Source: Hippasteria phrygiana | Taxonomy: Eukaryota > Echinodermata > Asteroidea > Valvatida > Goniasteridae | Assembly: GCA_037893225.1 (NCBI GenBank) | Contig: JAZGUH010000327.1 | Coordinates: 1 to 64,000 of the forward strand | DNA: 64,000 nucleotides | Reading direction: 5' to 3' | Shown: one piece after another, positions 10,301 through 20,607 of the stretch | Layout: every line of letters starts with the position of its first letter | How positions within the stretch are numbered: position 1 is the first letter of the stretch | Made by a program: the position numbers and the translations under genes | Notes under the pieces: generated by a model | What the model was told of the DNA's origin: nothing | What the model saw: the letters and a program-made list of their open reading frames with translations, nothing else | Databases searched by the model: none

Positions 10301-13300
10301 AAGTGGATTTCACTGTATATGAAACAAGCTGAATCGACCATTAACTGAAATCTTCATTTTAACACAATGTCAGTCCATCTTGTAGTCTGTCATTGTAAAA
10401 TTATAAGTACGGTCATAACAGAGTGTGCACATCTCTCGACTTCACAATCACTTTTATGTGCAAGTATTAGTAAACAAACACTGATTAGTCCAGCGACGTT
10501 CTCTTTAATTCGTCTTTACACTATAGCAATATGAATGACAGATTGGTCTAAAGCTATAATGTCAACTTTCTTCGTCATCAATTTGCAACATTTAAAAATG
10601 TAAACTGATATGGCCTTTTTCATTCACAAAACCACATTGTAGTTTTCCAGCTCAGCTCGGTCAGATAAGAAAAATCATAAAATAGGCCGGTGTACACGTT
10701 GCAGTCTTTCAAGCAGTACCCATGTGAAAAAGTAGTCTGGTTCCCAGACCAAAATATTCTGACTATTTCTGATGAATATTATGTCCGGTAGCCGCCAATG
10801 TCACGTGACGAAAACTGTCAGAATTCTGACATTTTCCGAAAATGTCCGAAGTTTTCCGAACTTGTTTTCGGTAGCATTCGGTTGTTAACGTTGATGTTCG
10901 CAATAACAAAATGTCTGTCAGGCCCGTTACAGATCCTGGAATATGAATTTTCAATTATATATAAAAAACTGTAAAAGTATTTTTCCGACTGGATTTTGCA
11001 AGAATATTGAATTTGAATGATGCCACTGACGTCACTCGGATTAACACACACGTCATGATCTATTTTAACCTGCGGTAGCTACCTGACCTAAGATTTAGAC
11101 GTCAGGGAATCTTCAGGTCAGGGAACCAGACTAGTGAAAAAGTACTCAAATAGTAGTGTCGGGACCATGTAGTCGGGGCCCTCCTATTTTGATTGGCCGT
11201 GCACCCATATTGACGCCTTGCGCGCTTTCAAGGGCGCGATTATTTTGTCCGCGTTAATTTAAATGGTGCATATTTTTATTTAGAATGTATTTATTTGGCC
11301 TTCCTATCTCAGAGCGATATTAGATCTTGAAGTGGTATCAGTCACCCCCTCCGGGCTTTCACCTCTCCTATTACAGGTAGGCCTTTCTTGTTTATTTTGA
11401 TGAAATGTATGTATAATTGTAGTTCTTAACAATTGCTTGCCAAATTAATGATATTTCAAGATGCATCTTGATAATTAAGTTGATTAGATATTTTTAGAAG
11501 ACGACAGTTAAGTTACTGCTGTTTTAGAAGTTATGAATACTTAAAGATGCATTCTGTTGATAATCATCTTTATGAGATATTTTTAGAAGGCGACAGTTAA
11601 GTTAACGTTAGTTAGAGCGATATTAGATCTTGAGGTGGTGACATCTAATTGTATTTACTGCAATTATATCGTTTTATAAATCACCACCTCCGGGCTTTCA
11701 CCTCTCCTATTACAGATCATCGCTTAGGGGAACCGGCCCCTTCCCCGATAACATTGCTGCACACACCGCATAGACCTTATCGCAAATACCGCCTGGTTGA
11801 GACGTCACAATGGTCAAAATTCATTGTGGGAAGGAAAGAGGAGCGATGTTCGCTCGATAGTCCTTCCCACAATCCCTTGTAACCATTGTGACGCCGCAAC
11901 CAGGCGGTATTTGCAATAAGGTCTATGACGAGGACGCAGGATCGAAGACCACTAATCAGTCAGGACATCAGCAGAGCTAGCCGTCGCTTTGTCAGTGGAC
12001 GACCGAAGACCGAGGACTGTTCGACCCGACCAGATCAGATCTCCATGATCAGATAGGCCCCAAATTCACACATTGATTTTGCTAAATTGTAGAATTATTA
12101 TAGTTATAGTTAATTGATGTATATAATGATTTCCCTACAGCCTCCACTCTAAATTACCATATTAGAACCAGCTAAGGATTGATTTAATTGTTACCAATTG
12201 TATTAAAATATTTGTTGTTGTCGAATTATAATGTTTTTGATCTATGTAAATTCATTGTCTATTGCGCTTGATTTGATTTTCTTGAGTACTAATTTTACTA
12301 ACGAATCGGCCGGGTTTACCCGTAAAATTTAATAGGTAGACCTGTGACAGTAGGATCAAACTTTTTCAAGAACCATGACAAAAGTAGGACTTTGCGGGCT
12401 TTCGGTAGTAGTTTTCGTTGATACTCACCCATGTCCACAGCATCACAAGCCTCATTCGGCATGTTCTGTACTCGCATTACTTTTGCTCCCTCCTCAACTA
12501 AGCTCTTGGAAGTAAAGTTGCAGTACTCCTACACCCAAGCCCTTCATTGTGTGATTTTCATAGGGCAGTGTGCGACACTTATGAAAAATATTCAATGAGA
12601 TTTCGTTTTTCGGAGTTGTGGGACAAAAGGTAGGAAAAAACAGGAATTTCAAGAAAAAAGTATGGAAAATAGTAGCAAGGTAAAAAATAACAAAAATCAG
12701 GAAAAGTAGGAATACTTTAAAGCCTGACGTTGGTGTTCCTATACGGTGTGTCCGAAATACCTTATTCTCGCCAGATCTCTTTGGTTCCTTAGGTCAGCTT
12801 GCACGCTCTATTTAACAGTATATTCTTAACTTTGTTCATTTTGATCACCACTTCAAATCTATTCCATATTCTGCACAAACTTATATTGACGTAAACTGTT
12901 AATAATTTTATTGGGATTCACCCTTATTTGTGGCACCAGCAAGCGAAATCGGACATAAGTTGGACATTTTGAAAATGGAGATTTCCCGAATTCCATAATT
13001 AAATATATAATGTAAGCTTTGTAATGGTGACAAAATTACTGTTATACGATATTTTGGTTTTCAAATAGAGCCTTAAATTCAGCATTGAGAATGGAAAATA
13101 ATACGTTGTTGACTCGATTTGTTCGTACGCCAGCCTAAAAATGTACACATTAAATGGTCTCAACACAAAAGCAAACCAGGTATTTTGAATTAAATATGCT
13201 TTAAACTACAGTATTTTGACAAAAACAGGAATCGTGATTTTTGACGATTTTTATATAATTGCAATTACTAAAAAAATAGGTCATGCGACTTAGGCCTATG

Positions 13301-16300
13301 TCCGATTTCCCTTGCGGACGCACTGTGGGCGACTCGGCCATAAATTTTTAACTACTGAAATCGGAAGACCGGTATCGATACCCTGCATTATTGAGTATCA
13401 TTGTACAATGTATCAGTATACATTTATTTCAAAAGATGACACTTACGGATCGAAAGAAGTGCTGCTTGGGTACGATAGGTATTCAACTCTTCCCGTGCCT
13501 TCATCCGGCTCTAAGGTACCACAGGCTAGCTGACCGGTGTTTGTGGACGTCAGGTGAAACGATAGACCTAAAACTAAAGTTAAAAGAGAAACAAATATCA
13601 TTACCAGCCATTGTGGACTAATTAGGTGTTGTCTTGAGAACTATTCCACCTCTAGGGAACTTTCCTTTTTGGAGCGTACCTGAGTCGTGTCCGGAGAGCG
13701 GTAGATTCACATCGGTGTTGACTGCGCGTTTGACGGTACTACTTATGTTTCCATGCTTGCCCGTCAGATCACCAACCGCACAACGGAGTTGAGTTTTCGT
13801 ATCGCACTGGCTGTCATAATCCTGTACCAAAATAAGGCAAATAGGTCATTTTTCCCGTATTTTGTCCCGGGGGTGTCAAGCAAGGAATGCAAGGGTGATG
13901 AACTGTTTCAAGCCAAATTAAAAGGGGATTTGCATTGTCTTACATGTAGGCAGAGTTGGAGTCGAGTCCCTGCAAGTCTTTTCACAAGTAGGCCTACTTT
14001 CGCAAGCCCAGTCAGAAGTCCTTTCATAGAGTACCGAAGTGATGACGTCAATCAATGCAATGTTTGGAACCAGAATACATTCTAAACTGCATGTGTTTGG
14101 AACCATTGCCGCGGCAACTGACGTCAAACTTGGTACTCTATAAAGCCGGTCACAAGTAACTGGATGAACAATGACAAAGGAATGCCTTTGTCAAAGCTCA
14201 TTTGAATAGCTTGTGATCGGGATTAGGACTGGAGGGCTTGTGATGGACTTGCAGGGACTTGTGATGGACTCGACTACATCTATGCACGTAGGCTCCCATA
14301 ACACACTTTAAATTGCCTGCAGCGCACAGAATCGCACATTTCATTTCTGCTCGTATCGTTCAAGACTTGTCATTTTCTGTTAATTAGCCTTTGAGAAAGA
14401 TTGCTATAGGTCATTCTAGAAAAGAAGCAGTTTGCTGGAGCATATTATTTGGACATCATTGCAAGCTGGCGTCATTTAAAACAAATACAGGCCAACAAGC
14501 CTGTAGTGTATACCAAGCAAAAGTCCCGTTAAGTATTAGGACATGGATAGCCCATGCTCTGCAGGTCGGCATTACTAATAATAAGACTACAAAATTGCAT
14601 CTTATTCCTATCAAACCAAACATATTTTCTGATATCTTCATATTTTAATTTATCACATCAACTAATTTCTTTTCCGTTTTCTCCCTTGGTTAGAATTTAA
14701 AATTCCACTTTTGAAAACTCACTGTATCCATGTTAACTTCATGGGGATTGAAAATGGAAGCGGAGCCCAGGAACCCGTCACCTGTTTGTCCTAGACGAAT
14801 GTTCCAGTAAAATATGTCCCTCTGAAAGAATAAAAGTTGGATTGACTACTCAATATTTCATGCATTTTCAACCAATTTTGTTAAATGCTTACAAAATAAA
14901 AAAAATTTAAAAAATTTACATAATGGCAAACAGCGAAACATTCACTTAACCAAATGGCAGAAATCTATGACCTCATTGTTTTCAAATTATTTAGTCTTAA
15001 TTGTAATGGAACAATAATCACTATTACCATTCAGTGAACAAGTTTGAATTTGTTTTGGTCATTTAATTAGAAAGGAATACGCAAAGCTGTTTTAAGTCTT
15101 AGGAGCGATTTTGAAAGGAATCGATTCTTATATAAAGAAGTGCTGGACGCGTTCATTTTAAACTGTAAAATGCACAATGTAGACACCTTTCAGTAAAACA
15201 AAAAAACAAATGCTAGAAATCGAATACCTGCATGAAGGAACCATTTTCCCCCAAATACGACCGGCATGCAATGCCATGATGTAAATTTTAAATATAAAGT
15301 TACTGATGAAAAACGCCAGGTAAAAATGAATAATTATGTTGATTGTCCATAGGACTTTTAGCTCGAATTGTTTATTGTCTGGTAAGGATTACGCTCTCAC
15401 ACCAAGTTTACTAAAAACGGAAAAATACCTCTACCCTGGTGTGATCAATCCCACTTATCAACAAATCTCCAATTCAAGTACCATCAATTTGAATAATTCA
15501 ATTATTCTATTACGCTTAATTATGAAAAATGCTCCACTAACCTCAGCAGCATTGGATATCAAACTGAATTCAACGGTCGTGTCCCCCAAAGCCCCAGTGT
15601 GATACCTCGTCTGACTCTGCATTAAAAACGGGAAGCAAGTTTATTAATCAGGATCACTGTCTCTTCGTTTAGCCAAAACCGCCCTCAAGAGAGCAGCTTT
15701 TCCTCACATTTCTAATTGCGAAAAACGTTGTCAAACTCATTAATCCTTCATTGTGTGCTGTGTTCTTAATCTTCCATGGATTTAGCTGCAGGTTTGAAGT
15801 CGTAAGTTTGGTCTATTTCGCTCCCAAACTACTCGGTAGAATTTCAATGAAAATAGACGTTAATTATTCTTTTTGTTTTCTTGATCAGGGGGCCAACCAC
15901 TTGGAAACCCACGAGGCTTATAGCGATGACACTAAACGTATGTACCAATAGTAGAATGGAAATACAAGTCAATAAAATTTTAGAAGTCAACCGTGAAGAA
16001 TTTTGAATGGATACACAAAAGAATAAGAAGGGCTGGGATGAAATGGAGAAAAACAAACAAACAAACAAACAAAAGTGTTGGCACAAGACTTTTTCTGGCT
16101 CTACTGTTGGCAAGCACGAAAAACGTTTAAAAACAAATAACACAGGACCCGACACAGACAATAACACTAAACAAGCTGTAGCTTTGGTTAGTCCGACAAA
16201 GACTAAATGACTCAATGATGAAAACACAGCAGAATGGGACACTAAATCTTGGACACTCGGACTTTCTCGTGACAACTGGAAGCAAGTTCGCGACGTTCGA

Positions 16301-19300
16301 TCAGGGAACACTGGTTAACCAGTGGTCGATTCGTGACGTACTTTACACATGCGCAATATATAAACACCCAAGTACGAACGATAGCTAGTCGAATTATGGT
16401 TTCACTGGTCCCCACTTCTCTTGTCATAATTTATTACGAGGAGTGTTGCTATTGCTAACCAGTAACCAGTGCGACCATGCCCTGTAGGTTGGTTTATAAT
16501 AGTCGACTGTAACGTCGTCGACTAGCCTGCGTTCAGGTAAAAAGAGTCCAACAATTAATCGTTGAATATAGTTAACCACAGTCCTTGACCGAACCTGCTC
16601 TGCAGTGTAGTGACACAGTGTCGACTGTTTTGAGATAATATTCATTGAGATGTTGACGAATAAGTCCAAGTTCTAACTTCTTTTAAGGTCGCAGGTTCGA
16701 ATCCCGCTCCTGCCAGTTTCTTTGTTCACTTTGAAAATGTATTCTTTTAAGTTTCTTTGTTCACTTTGAAAATTTACCTAGTCAGTTTCCCTTGTGGATT
16801 GTTTGAAAGTCGTATCCTCAATGAGTGATCCCACAGTGTCGCTTCCCAGGTTGTATCGTAAAATTGGGTGTGATCCCTGGCTATACGGCATTCTGGGTTT
16901 ATGACTTCTGACTAGCGCCCACCCGAACAAAGATACTGACAATTTGAGAGACCGCCAACATAGGGCAAGATAGCTCAGTTGGTAGAGCGCCGGTACAGTA
17001 ACCTGGAGGTCGCAGGTTCGAATCCCGCTCCTGCCAGTTTCTTTGTTCACTTTGAAAATGTATTCAAATTTACCTAGTCAGTTTCCCTTGTGGATTGTTT
17101 GACGAATTCTTTTAAGGCAAATTATATCAACCACTCGATCACCGCAATGACTTACCAGTAGTGCATAACCAGAGTAACCGTTGGCGGTTATTATCGCCTT
17201 GGCACGCATGATGAAGTCATCGTGGTGGGTTTGACGGTGTAGTGTAGCACACACCCAGCGTGACCCATCGGTGCTCTTATGAAGCACCAAGGACCGTCCT
17301 ATGATACTACGAGGCCCTTCCAGGGCCAGGTTGGTATCGTAGTACACGTTTACGGTGTTTGACGATCCAGCAAAGGAGCCAAATTTACCACTCAGGTCGC
17401 CCGTCTCATACATGTCGTGTGTGCCATAGGGAGGGGAATCAACGATGCCGAAGGGGTTGAAGTGTCCCAATACAGACACGGGACTGCAGGGGGCCGAGTC
17501 CAGGTCCTCGTCAATCGGCAAGACATGGACGTGCCAGCCCCCAGCTACGTTGTTTAGACCCTCAACGTTCACGTGTATCTGAACGAGATCAAATATCGAG
17601 TCTTGTTTGAAGGCAATGTAGCCGGAAACTGGGCCATCTGACCATAGGTCGGCAGTGGTTACAGTTGGGGGCGTCTCGAGGAGATCGGCACACGATACCC
17701 TGGGGCTTCCTCCATCAGCAGCGTGAATGACGATCGAGCGACCACTGACGGAGTTAACTCCGCTGAGAGGCAACCCGGTATCCGTGAAGAAGAACTTTCC
17801 CATGCCGAGGTTCATTTGGTTTGTGATGGTAAGTCTACCGTGTTTCTTGGATAGGTCTCCCAGCTCGCACCGCTGCGGAAGTACCGGTGAGCACTGACGG
17901 TAACTCGCGCCGAGATCTACGTCAAATGGGTTGAAGTGGCCGGCACAACTTGAGCAGCGCCCACCACTTGAGATGTAATCGTTGGCGACGGCTGCTGTAT
18001 GTATGTGCCAGTTGTGGCCCGTAGTGGTAGCGGTGCCATCGGCATAAGCCATCTCGATGTAAATAGACGTATCAGCGTAAGGATCGTTAATATCCTGGCT
18101 CATCACAATTTTGCCAACAGAGGGCGCCTTGAAAACTGCCATTACTGTTTTCTTCATAGTTGGGTAGCCGATGGTAGCGTACGCCCACCGGTCGCCTTTC
18201 GTCTTGTGGATTACCAGCGATCGGCCAATAATGCTATGCCTACCAAACAACGGCAGGTTCCAATCCAAATACGTGGCGTTGAAGTCGTTATATCCCGTCA
18301 GAAGGCCAAACTTCCCACTCAAATCTCCTACCTCGTACTGGTCATTAGTGCCTGTTCCGGGCGATGGGGCAATCACGATGTTGTACGGGTTGAAGTGACC
18401 CCCTACGTTCTGCTTACCGGCGGGCCGATCGCTAGCATATGTACGGGGCGGTGGGGGAAGAACGTGAACATGATAACCACTGGCCAATCCTCGTAAGTTT
18501 TCCAGACGGACATTCATCTCAGTTGGCTCGTAAGGTGAGTTCTGACTGAACTGGACGATTCCCGACACGTTGTTGACACTGAACAAGGCTTTGGTCGACT
18601 TCGGCATGAGTTCCAAGATTGGTGAGCAAGACACTGGATCGCCCCTAGCATCGCTAAACACAAGTGATTTACCCAAGACTGAATTGTCACCAGACAGCGG
18701 AAAGTTTATATCGATGAAATATTGCGTCTTAGCCGACGGAACGGATTCCACGGTGACGTTTCCAAATTTGCCAACCAGGTGTCCAATGGGGCAGCTTGCT
18801 TGATCCTCAGGACTACAGGTCATTGCGTCAACTCCTTCAGGGTAAGCGTCAGAGATTGTTGTACCACATCGAGTTTCGAGGTCCATGTCATGGTTGTAAT
18901 CACTGTTTGTGCTGACCCGCCACGTGTACGTAGTCTTTGCTATGACGTCATACAAATCTACCAAGATGGACGTGTCTGCTTCCGGGTTATCTCTCTCCTG
19001 TCGAAATGTCACGGAGCCGGCAAACGGCTCGTCAAATCTCGCCACTGCCGTGACCAGAGTACGAGAGTTCGCGATCTGAGCACAGTACCTCGTCTGTGAC
19101 GATTCCGCCCGAAGGACCAAAGTCCTACCCGTGATGCTTTGCAGTCCCGTCAGCCTGACCACTGTATCCGTGTAGGTGCCATTCCACCTTCCGTTCGATG
19201 AAACCGTGGTGGCGTTGTGGACAGCGCTGAGATCGCCCCCGTGGGAATAGACGCTGCCGACGAGGGCGTCATCGCAGGCCGGCTGCTGCCCATAGCTCAT

Positions 19301-19488
19301 CGGCTTCTCGTGAATGGCCCATGTATAGTTCCCTGGCTCCAGCCCCTTTAGGACCACGCTGATCGTGATCTGGCTGAGACTGTCCTGAAAGAATCTGACT
19401 TTCCCAGACGCGCCACTCATGGTGAAGGAGGCAACATGGAGATTAGTGTGGTTCATCTGCCCCGATACTCCATGAAGAAAGCACAAAT
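7202..19488 (-). CDS. Copper-only SOD repeat protein (CSRP-like), 8 exons seen, 5' end missing
   Basis: Spliced gene, exons in transcript order: 19488-17156, 15616-15542, 14821-14723, 13821-13680, 13510-13447, 10239-10115, 9516-9439, 7308-7202. Every intron is GT-AG and phases match at all junctions (0, 0, 0, 1, 2, 1, 1), giving about 1,000 residues to a stop. The protein is a string of six Cu/Zn-SOD-like repeats with the signature GDL(S/T)(G/K)K(F/H)G but without the zinc-site histidines, as in fungal SOD5 and animal CSRPs, which use copper alone to dismute superoxide outside the cell. After repeat 6 comes an unrecognised region, then a hydrophobic C-terminus (ALTVVLIYSIHIL) followed by RRHP, fitting a membrane or GPI anchor. 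The signal-peptide exon is not identified. Exon 5 has the weakest acceptor. Assignment to the SOD superfamily is firm; the CSRP label is inferred from architecture. Confidence 0.88.
7739..7860. repeat. Head-to-head inverted SINE fragments
   Basis: GTGAACAAAGAAAACTGG with a B box on the minus strand meets, at about 7790, the same SINE segment on the plus strand (GGAGGTCGCAGGTTCGAA to TTTGTTCACTTTG). Only the B-box half of the tRNA-like head is present on each side. A similar arrangement lies at 62490-62650. It sits in intron 7 of the CSRP-like gene. Confidence 0.8.
8455..8700. other. G/C-rich repeat pieces in CSRP-like intron
   Basis: GGGGTATATACCCACTTTGACAG and a nearby GGTGGTCCATAG resemble the segment at 32240-32320 (GGGGTATATATCC, GACCAGGG, AGACCATGG), so both are probably pieces of one repeat. 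A run of G follows at about 8671-8682. No exon was found. Confidence 0.4.
9285..9416. mobile_element. MITE with GTTCGC/GCGAAC words
   Basis: CCAGGACTGCGTTCCACTCA at the left mirrors TGAGTGGAACGCACCCCAGG at the right. The interior repeats GCGAAC and GTTCGC about every 10-20 bp. It lies 23 bp downstream of the exon 7 donor of the CSRP-like gene. No clear TSD. Confidence 0.75.
9439..9516 (-). CDS. CSRP-like gene, exon 7
   Basis: 78 bp, phase 1 at both ends, acceptor CCCAGACTTAG and donor GTAAGA. It reads GMDREFKMKASADDLGEYSP then TSQCK. It continues the unrecognised region of exon 6; no family is recognised. Confidence 0.75.
10115..10239 (-). CDS. CSRP-like gene, exon 6 (unrecognised domain)
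   Basis: 125 bp, enters in phase 2 and leaves in phase 1; acceptor GCTTCATTGCAG, donor GTAAGT. It encodes YKFRQTVQDHMTDVDMW, then QIVATQEAEV and TNCAMLKFYFV, joined as FDP-YKF. I do not recognise the family; the well-formed splice sites and stop-free reading make it a likely exon. Confidence 0.78.
10733..11133. mobile_element. MITE with TAGTCTGGTTCCC ends and 9-bp TSD
   Basis: Starts TAGTCTGGTTCCC and ends GGGAACCAGACTA. It is flanked by the exact duplication GTGAAAAAG (10724-10732 and 11134-11142). The 401-bp interior is AT-rich and non-coding, with repeated TCTGAC and TCCGAA words. The ends resemble the 9-bp-TSD element at 60687 (TAGTCTTGGTTCC), suggesting one superfamily, possibly Mutator-like. 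Confidence 0.9.
11306..11720 (+). repeat. Local direct duplication
   Basis: GAGCGATATTAGATCTTGA and TCCGGGCTTTCACCTCTCC occur at about 11312-11375 and again at 11616-11715. The intervening TTTTTAGAAG(A/G)CGACAGTTAAG is also doubled. This looks like an imperfect tandem duplication of about 300 bp inside intron 5 of the CSRP-like gene. Confidence 0.7.
11769..11927. mobile_element. Palindromic MITE, TA-flanked
   Basis: CATAGACCTTATCGCAAATA at the left is the complement of TATTTGCAATAAGGTCTATG at the right. The arms pair over almost the entire 159 bp around GAGCGATGTTCGCTC. TA lies at both edges inside the palindrome (TAGACC and GGTCTA), consistent with a Tc1/mariner-type target. Confidence 0.8.
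12345..12726 (+). repeat. Dispersed repeat R2 (three copies in window)
   Basis: Shares GACAAAAGTAGGACTTTG, GTCCACAGCATCACAAGCC, AAGCTCTTGGAAGTAA and AATATTCAATG with 50028-50492 and 52692-53162. It has no open reading frame. The ends contain GGCTTTC and a purine-rich GGAAAAGTAGGAA tail, but no clear terminal repeats were fixed. Type unknown. Confidence 0.75.
13447..13510 (-). CDS. CSRP-like gene, exon 5 (short linker)
   Basis: 64 bp, phase 1 to phase 2, donor GTAAGT. It reads EPDEGTGRVEYLSYPSS. The acceptor (GTGGTACCTTAG) has a poor pyrimidine tract, so this is the least certain exon. It is included because it is the only candidate found that converts the phase of exon 4 to that of exon 6. 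Confidence 0.6.
13680..13821 (-). CDS. CSRP-like gene, exon 4 (end of SOD repeat 6)
   Basis: 142 bp, enters in phase 0 and leaves in phase 1; acceptor TTTGGTACAG, donor GTACGC. It reads DYDSQCDTKTQLRC, AVGDLTGKHG and VNLPLSGHDS, matching QCSPVLPQRCELGDLSKKHG and LPLSG in repeat 4. The usual continuation (xGRSLVIH) does not follow in the next exon, so the sixth repeat is incomplete or an exon has been missed. Confidence 0.87.
13951..14284. mobile_element. hAT-like MITE family M3, interrupted
   Basis: Left end CAGAGTTGGAGTCGAGTCC pairs with the right end GGACTCGACTACATCTATG. The flanks CATGTAGG and CACGTAGG match at 7 of 8 bases, an 8-bp TSD as in hAT elements. ACTTG and AAGTCC words recur inside. 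Other copies: 57757-57969 and 51586-52028. It is split by the TA-type element at 14029-14138 and lies in intron 3 of the CSRP-like gene. Confidence 0.85.
14029..14138. mobile_element. Small TA-flanked inverted-repeat element nested in M3
   Basis: GAGTACCGAAGTGATGACGTCA at the left is mirrored by TGACGTCAAACTTGGTACTC at the right, with TA immediately outside on both sides (14027-14028, 14139-14140). The uninterrupted M3 copy at 57757 shows the empty site TTTCATAAAGCC. A Tc1/mariner-like MITE is the likely type. Confidence 0.85.
14723..14821 (-). CDS. CSRP-like gene, exon 3 (SOD repeat 6, ligand-free)
   Basis: 99 bp, phase 0 at both ends, strong acceptor (TTTTATTCTTTCAG) and donor GTGAGT. It reads RDIFYWNIRLGQTG then SASIFNPHEV. 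These correspond to WHIHT and GHFNP in other repeats, but the copper-binding histidines are replaced, so this repeat should not bind copper normally. Confidence 0.87.
15542..15616 (-). CDS. CSRP-like gene, exon 2 (start of SOD repeat 6)
   Basis: 75 bp, phase 0 at both ends, acceptor TTTTTAATGCAG and donor GTTAGT. It reads SQTRYHTGALGDTTVEFSL, which aligns with the strand following 'VMSQ' in repeat 4 (SQDINDPYADTSIYIEM). It joins directly to GYSGYALL at the end of exon 1. Confidence 0.85.
16678..17117 (+). mobile_element. SINE dimer with 11-bp TSD next to a splice donor
   Basis: One and a half units of the same tRNA-derived SINE as at 5219: a 5'-truncated first unit starting at the B box, then a full head at about 16971-17036 and a body ending GTTTGACGAA. 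It is flanked by the exact duplication TTCTTTTAAGG (16678-16688, 17107-17117). It inserted in intron 1 of the CSRP-like gene, 38 bp downstream of the exon 1 donor (17155). ATTCTTTTAAG recurs inside at 16741, possibly a trace of an earlier event. Confidence 0.88.
17156..19488 (-). CDS. CSRP-like gene, large exon with SOD repeats 1-5
   Basis: A single 2,333-bp exon, starting in phase 1 after the acceptor CTGTCCGTTTCAG and ending in phase 0 before the donor GTAAGT. Repeats are about 150 residues each. Repeat 1 (near 19450-19035) and repeat 2 (to about 18585) lack the HVH pair. Repeat 3 (about 18585-18130) has HVHVLP, GGHFNP and GRHSIIGR, that is, all four expected copper ligands. Repeat 4 has WHIHT and GHFNP but Asn at the last ligand (GVNSVSGR). 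Repeat 5 has WHVHV and GHFNP but Arg there (GPRSIIGR). Many N-X-S/T sites suit a secreted protein. An in-frame Met at 19516 gives MLSLSLSVSDLCFLHG, which could pass as a signal peptide, but the same bases are a good polypyrimidine tract, so I prefer a splice acceptor. Confidence 0.92.
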
Positions 19489-19516
19489 CTGAAACGGACA
19501 GAGACAAGGAAAGCAT

Positions 19517-20152
19517 TTTTTTACTTTGTGCAACCACATAATGTATGAATCAAAGTCAATGGAGCAGGATTTAACTCTTCATCAAGTCACACTAAAAAAA
19601 ATTGAGTTTTAGCAGTTATATATGTTTTTTATTGCAAAGGGAGCATCATTACAAAAAATAATTAGCGGGCATCCTCAAACACCCTGCAAAACTGAATGCC
19701 TACGATACCTTTTCAGACTGTTCAGATCTTGAATGGCGCCACCAATCACTCCTACAAGTACTTCCTTATTCGAAATCGGCGACCCGAAAATACTGTACTC
19801 GAGTTACTCCAGAACGCACTATGTGTTCAGTTAAGGAGAATATAATGAGGAATTGTGGATTTGTAATTTTAAAATTCAGGATGCGCGAAGCGCCGAGTGA
19901 ATTCGTAAATTACGAATCCACACTTTCTCGTGTATTCTCCGACTTAAACGACTGCTATGACATCACACTATTGTTAAAAGTGTGGATTCGAAACTACGAA
20001 TCTTTTACATGTTGGGACAAAAAGGGTGGATTCACTGCGAAAACTAGTCCGAGTCGAAAACAAATCATCGTCTGAACTATCCATGTTGACGTGAAAGTGT
20101 CTTGCACTGGTCGTACAGGTCGTACACATTCTTTACAGAAACGCACTCCCCT
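19517..20152. other. Upstream of the CSRP-like exon, first exon not found
   Basis: The missing 5' exon(s) of the CSRP-like gene must lie at or beyond here, ending in phase 1 of a codon. I could not identify one; no recognisable signal peptide with a good donor was seen on the minus strand. GTGGATTCG and CGAATCC words recur at about 19855-20035. Confidence 0.45.
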
Positions 20153-20154
20153 TT

Positions 20155-20572
20155 AAAACCAGTTCGCGTCAGAGGACGTGTTCACACGATCTGGCTGCTT
20201 TTATACACGGGCACGGCTGACGGGTTAAAACGTAAAGTTTGCCTCGACTCACCTCCGGGTGACGTCTCAACACGCTAATCCCTCATTTGTTTTGTACACT
20301 CACACAACGTCCGAGAAGTCTGTGGAGGCGGACCGTGTGTTGAACTTGGCCGCTGTGCACGGCCTGTTGTTCTACAATTTACGCTCCGGTGGGCGCACCC
20401 GGAGTATTGAAATATATGAGGTTTCGGCAAGAAATATTGTACAAATACTGTTGAATTGACTCTTGCAAATCAGTATTTGTGGCGTTTGGCTGTATATCAG
20501 AAGTTGGCTGCTATATTTTGCCTTTTTGGAAAATAGACATTTTCGGCAAAAATAATCCCGGCGCGAACTAGT
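20155..20572. mobile_element. MITE with CCAGTTCGCG ends
   Basis: Left AACCAGTTCGCGTCAGAGGA, right CCCGGCGCGAACTAGTTTA, matching the TTAA-flanked element at 60304-60476 at both ends. Here the edges are TTAA-like (TTTAAAA and TTTAGG) but degraded. No coding content. Confidence 0.65.
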
Positions 20573-20607
20573 TTAGGTAAATTACGCGCAATTACCCAAA
20601 TGACGCA

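Noticed and set aside
13312..13533. 73-codon plus-strand frame
   Set aside because: Antisense to candidate exon 5 of the CSRP-like gene; no coding evidence on this strand.
15844..16311. 155-codon minus-strand frame with hydrophobic stretches
   Set aside because: It contains a (CAAA)n-type low-complexity part, lies within intron 1 of the CSRP-like gene, and has no acceptor/donor in suitable phase or recognisable content.
17999..18496. Plus-strand open frame of 165 codons
   Set aside because: Lies opposite the SOD repeats of the CSRP-like gene and has no family signature; a shadow frame.
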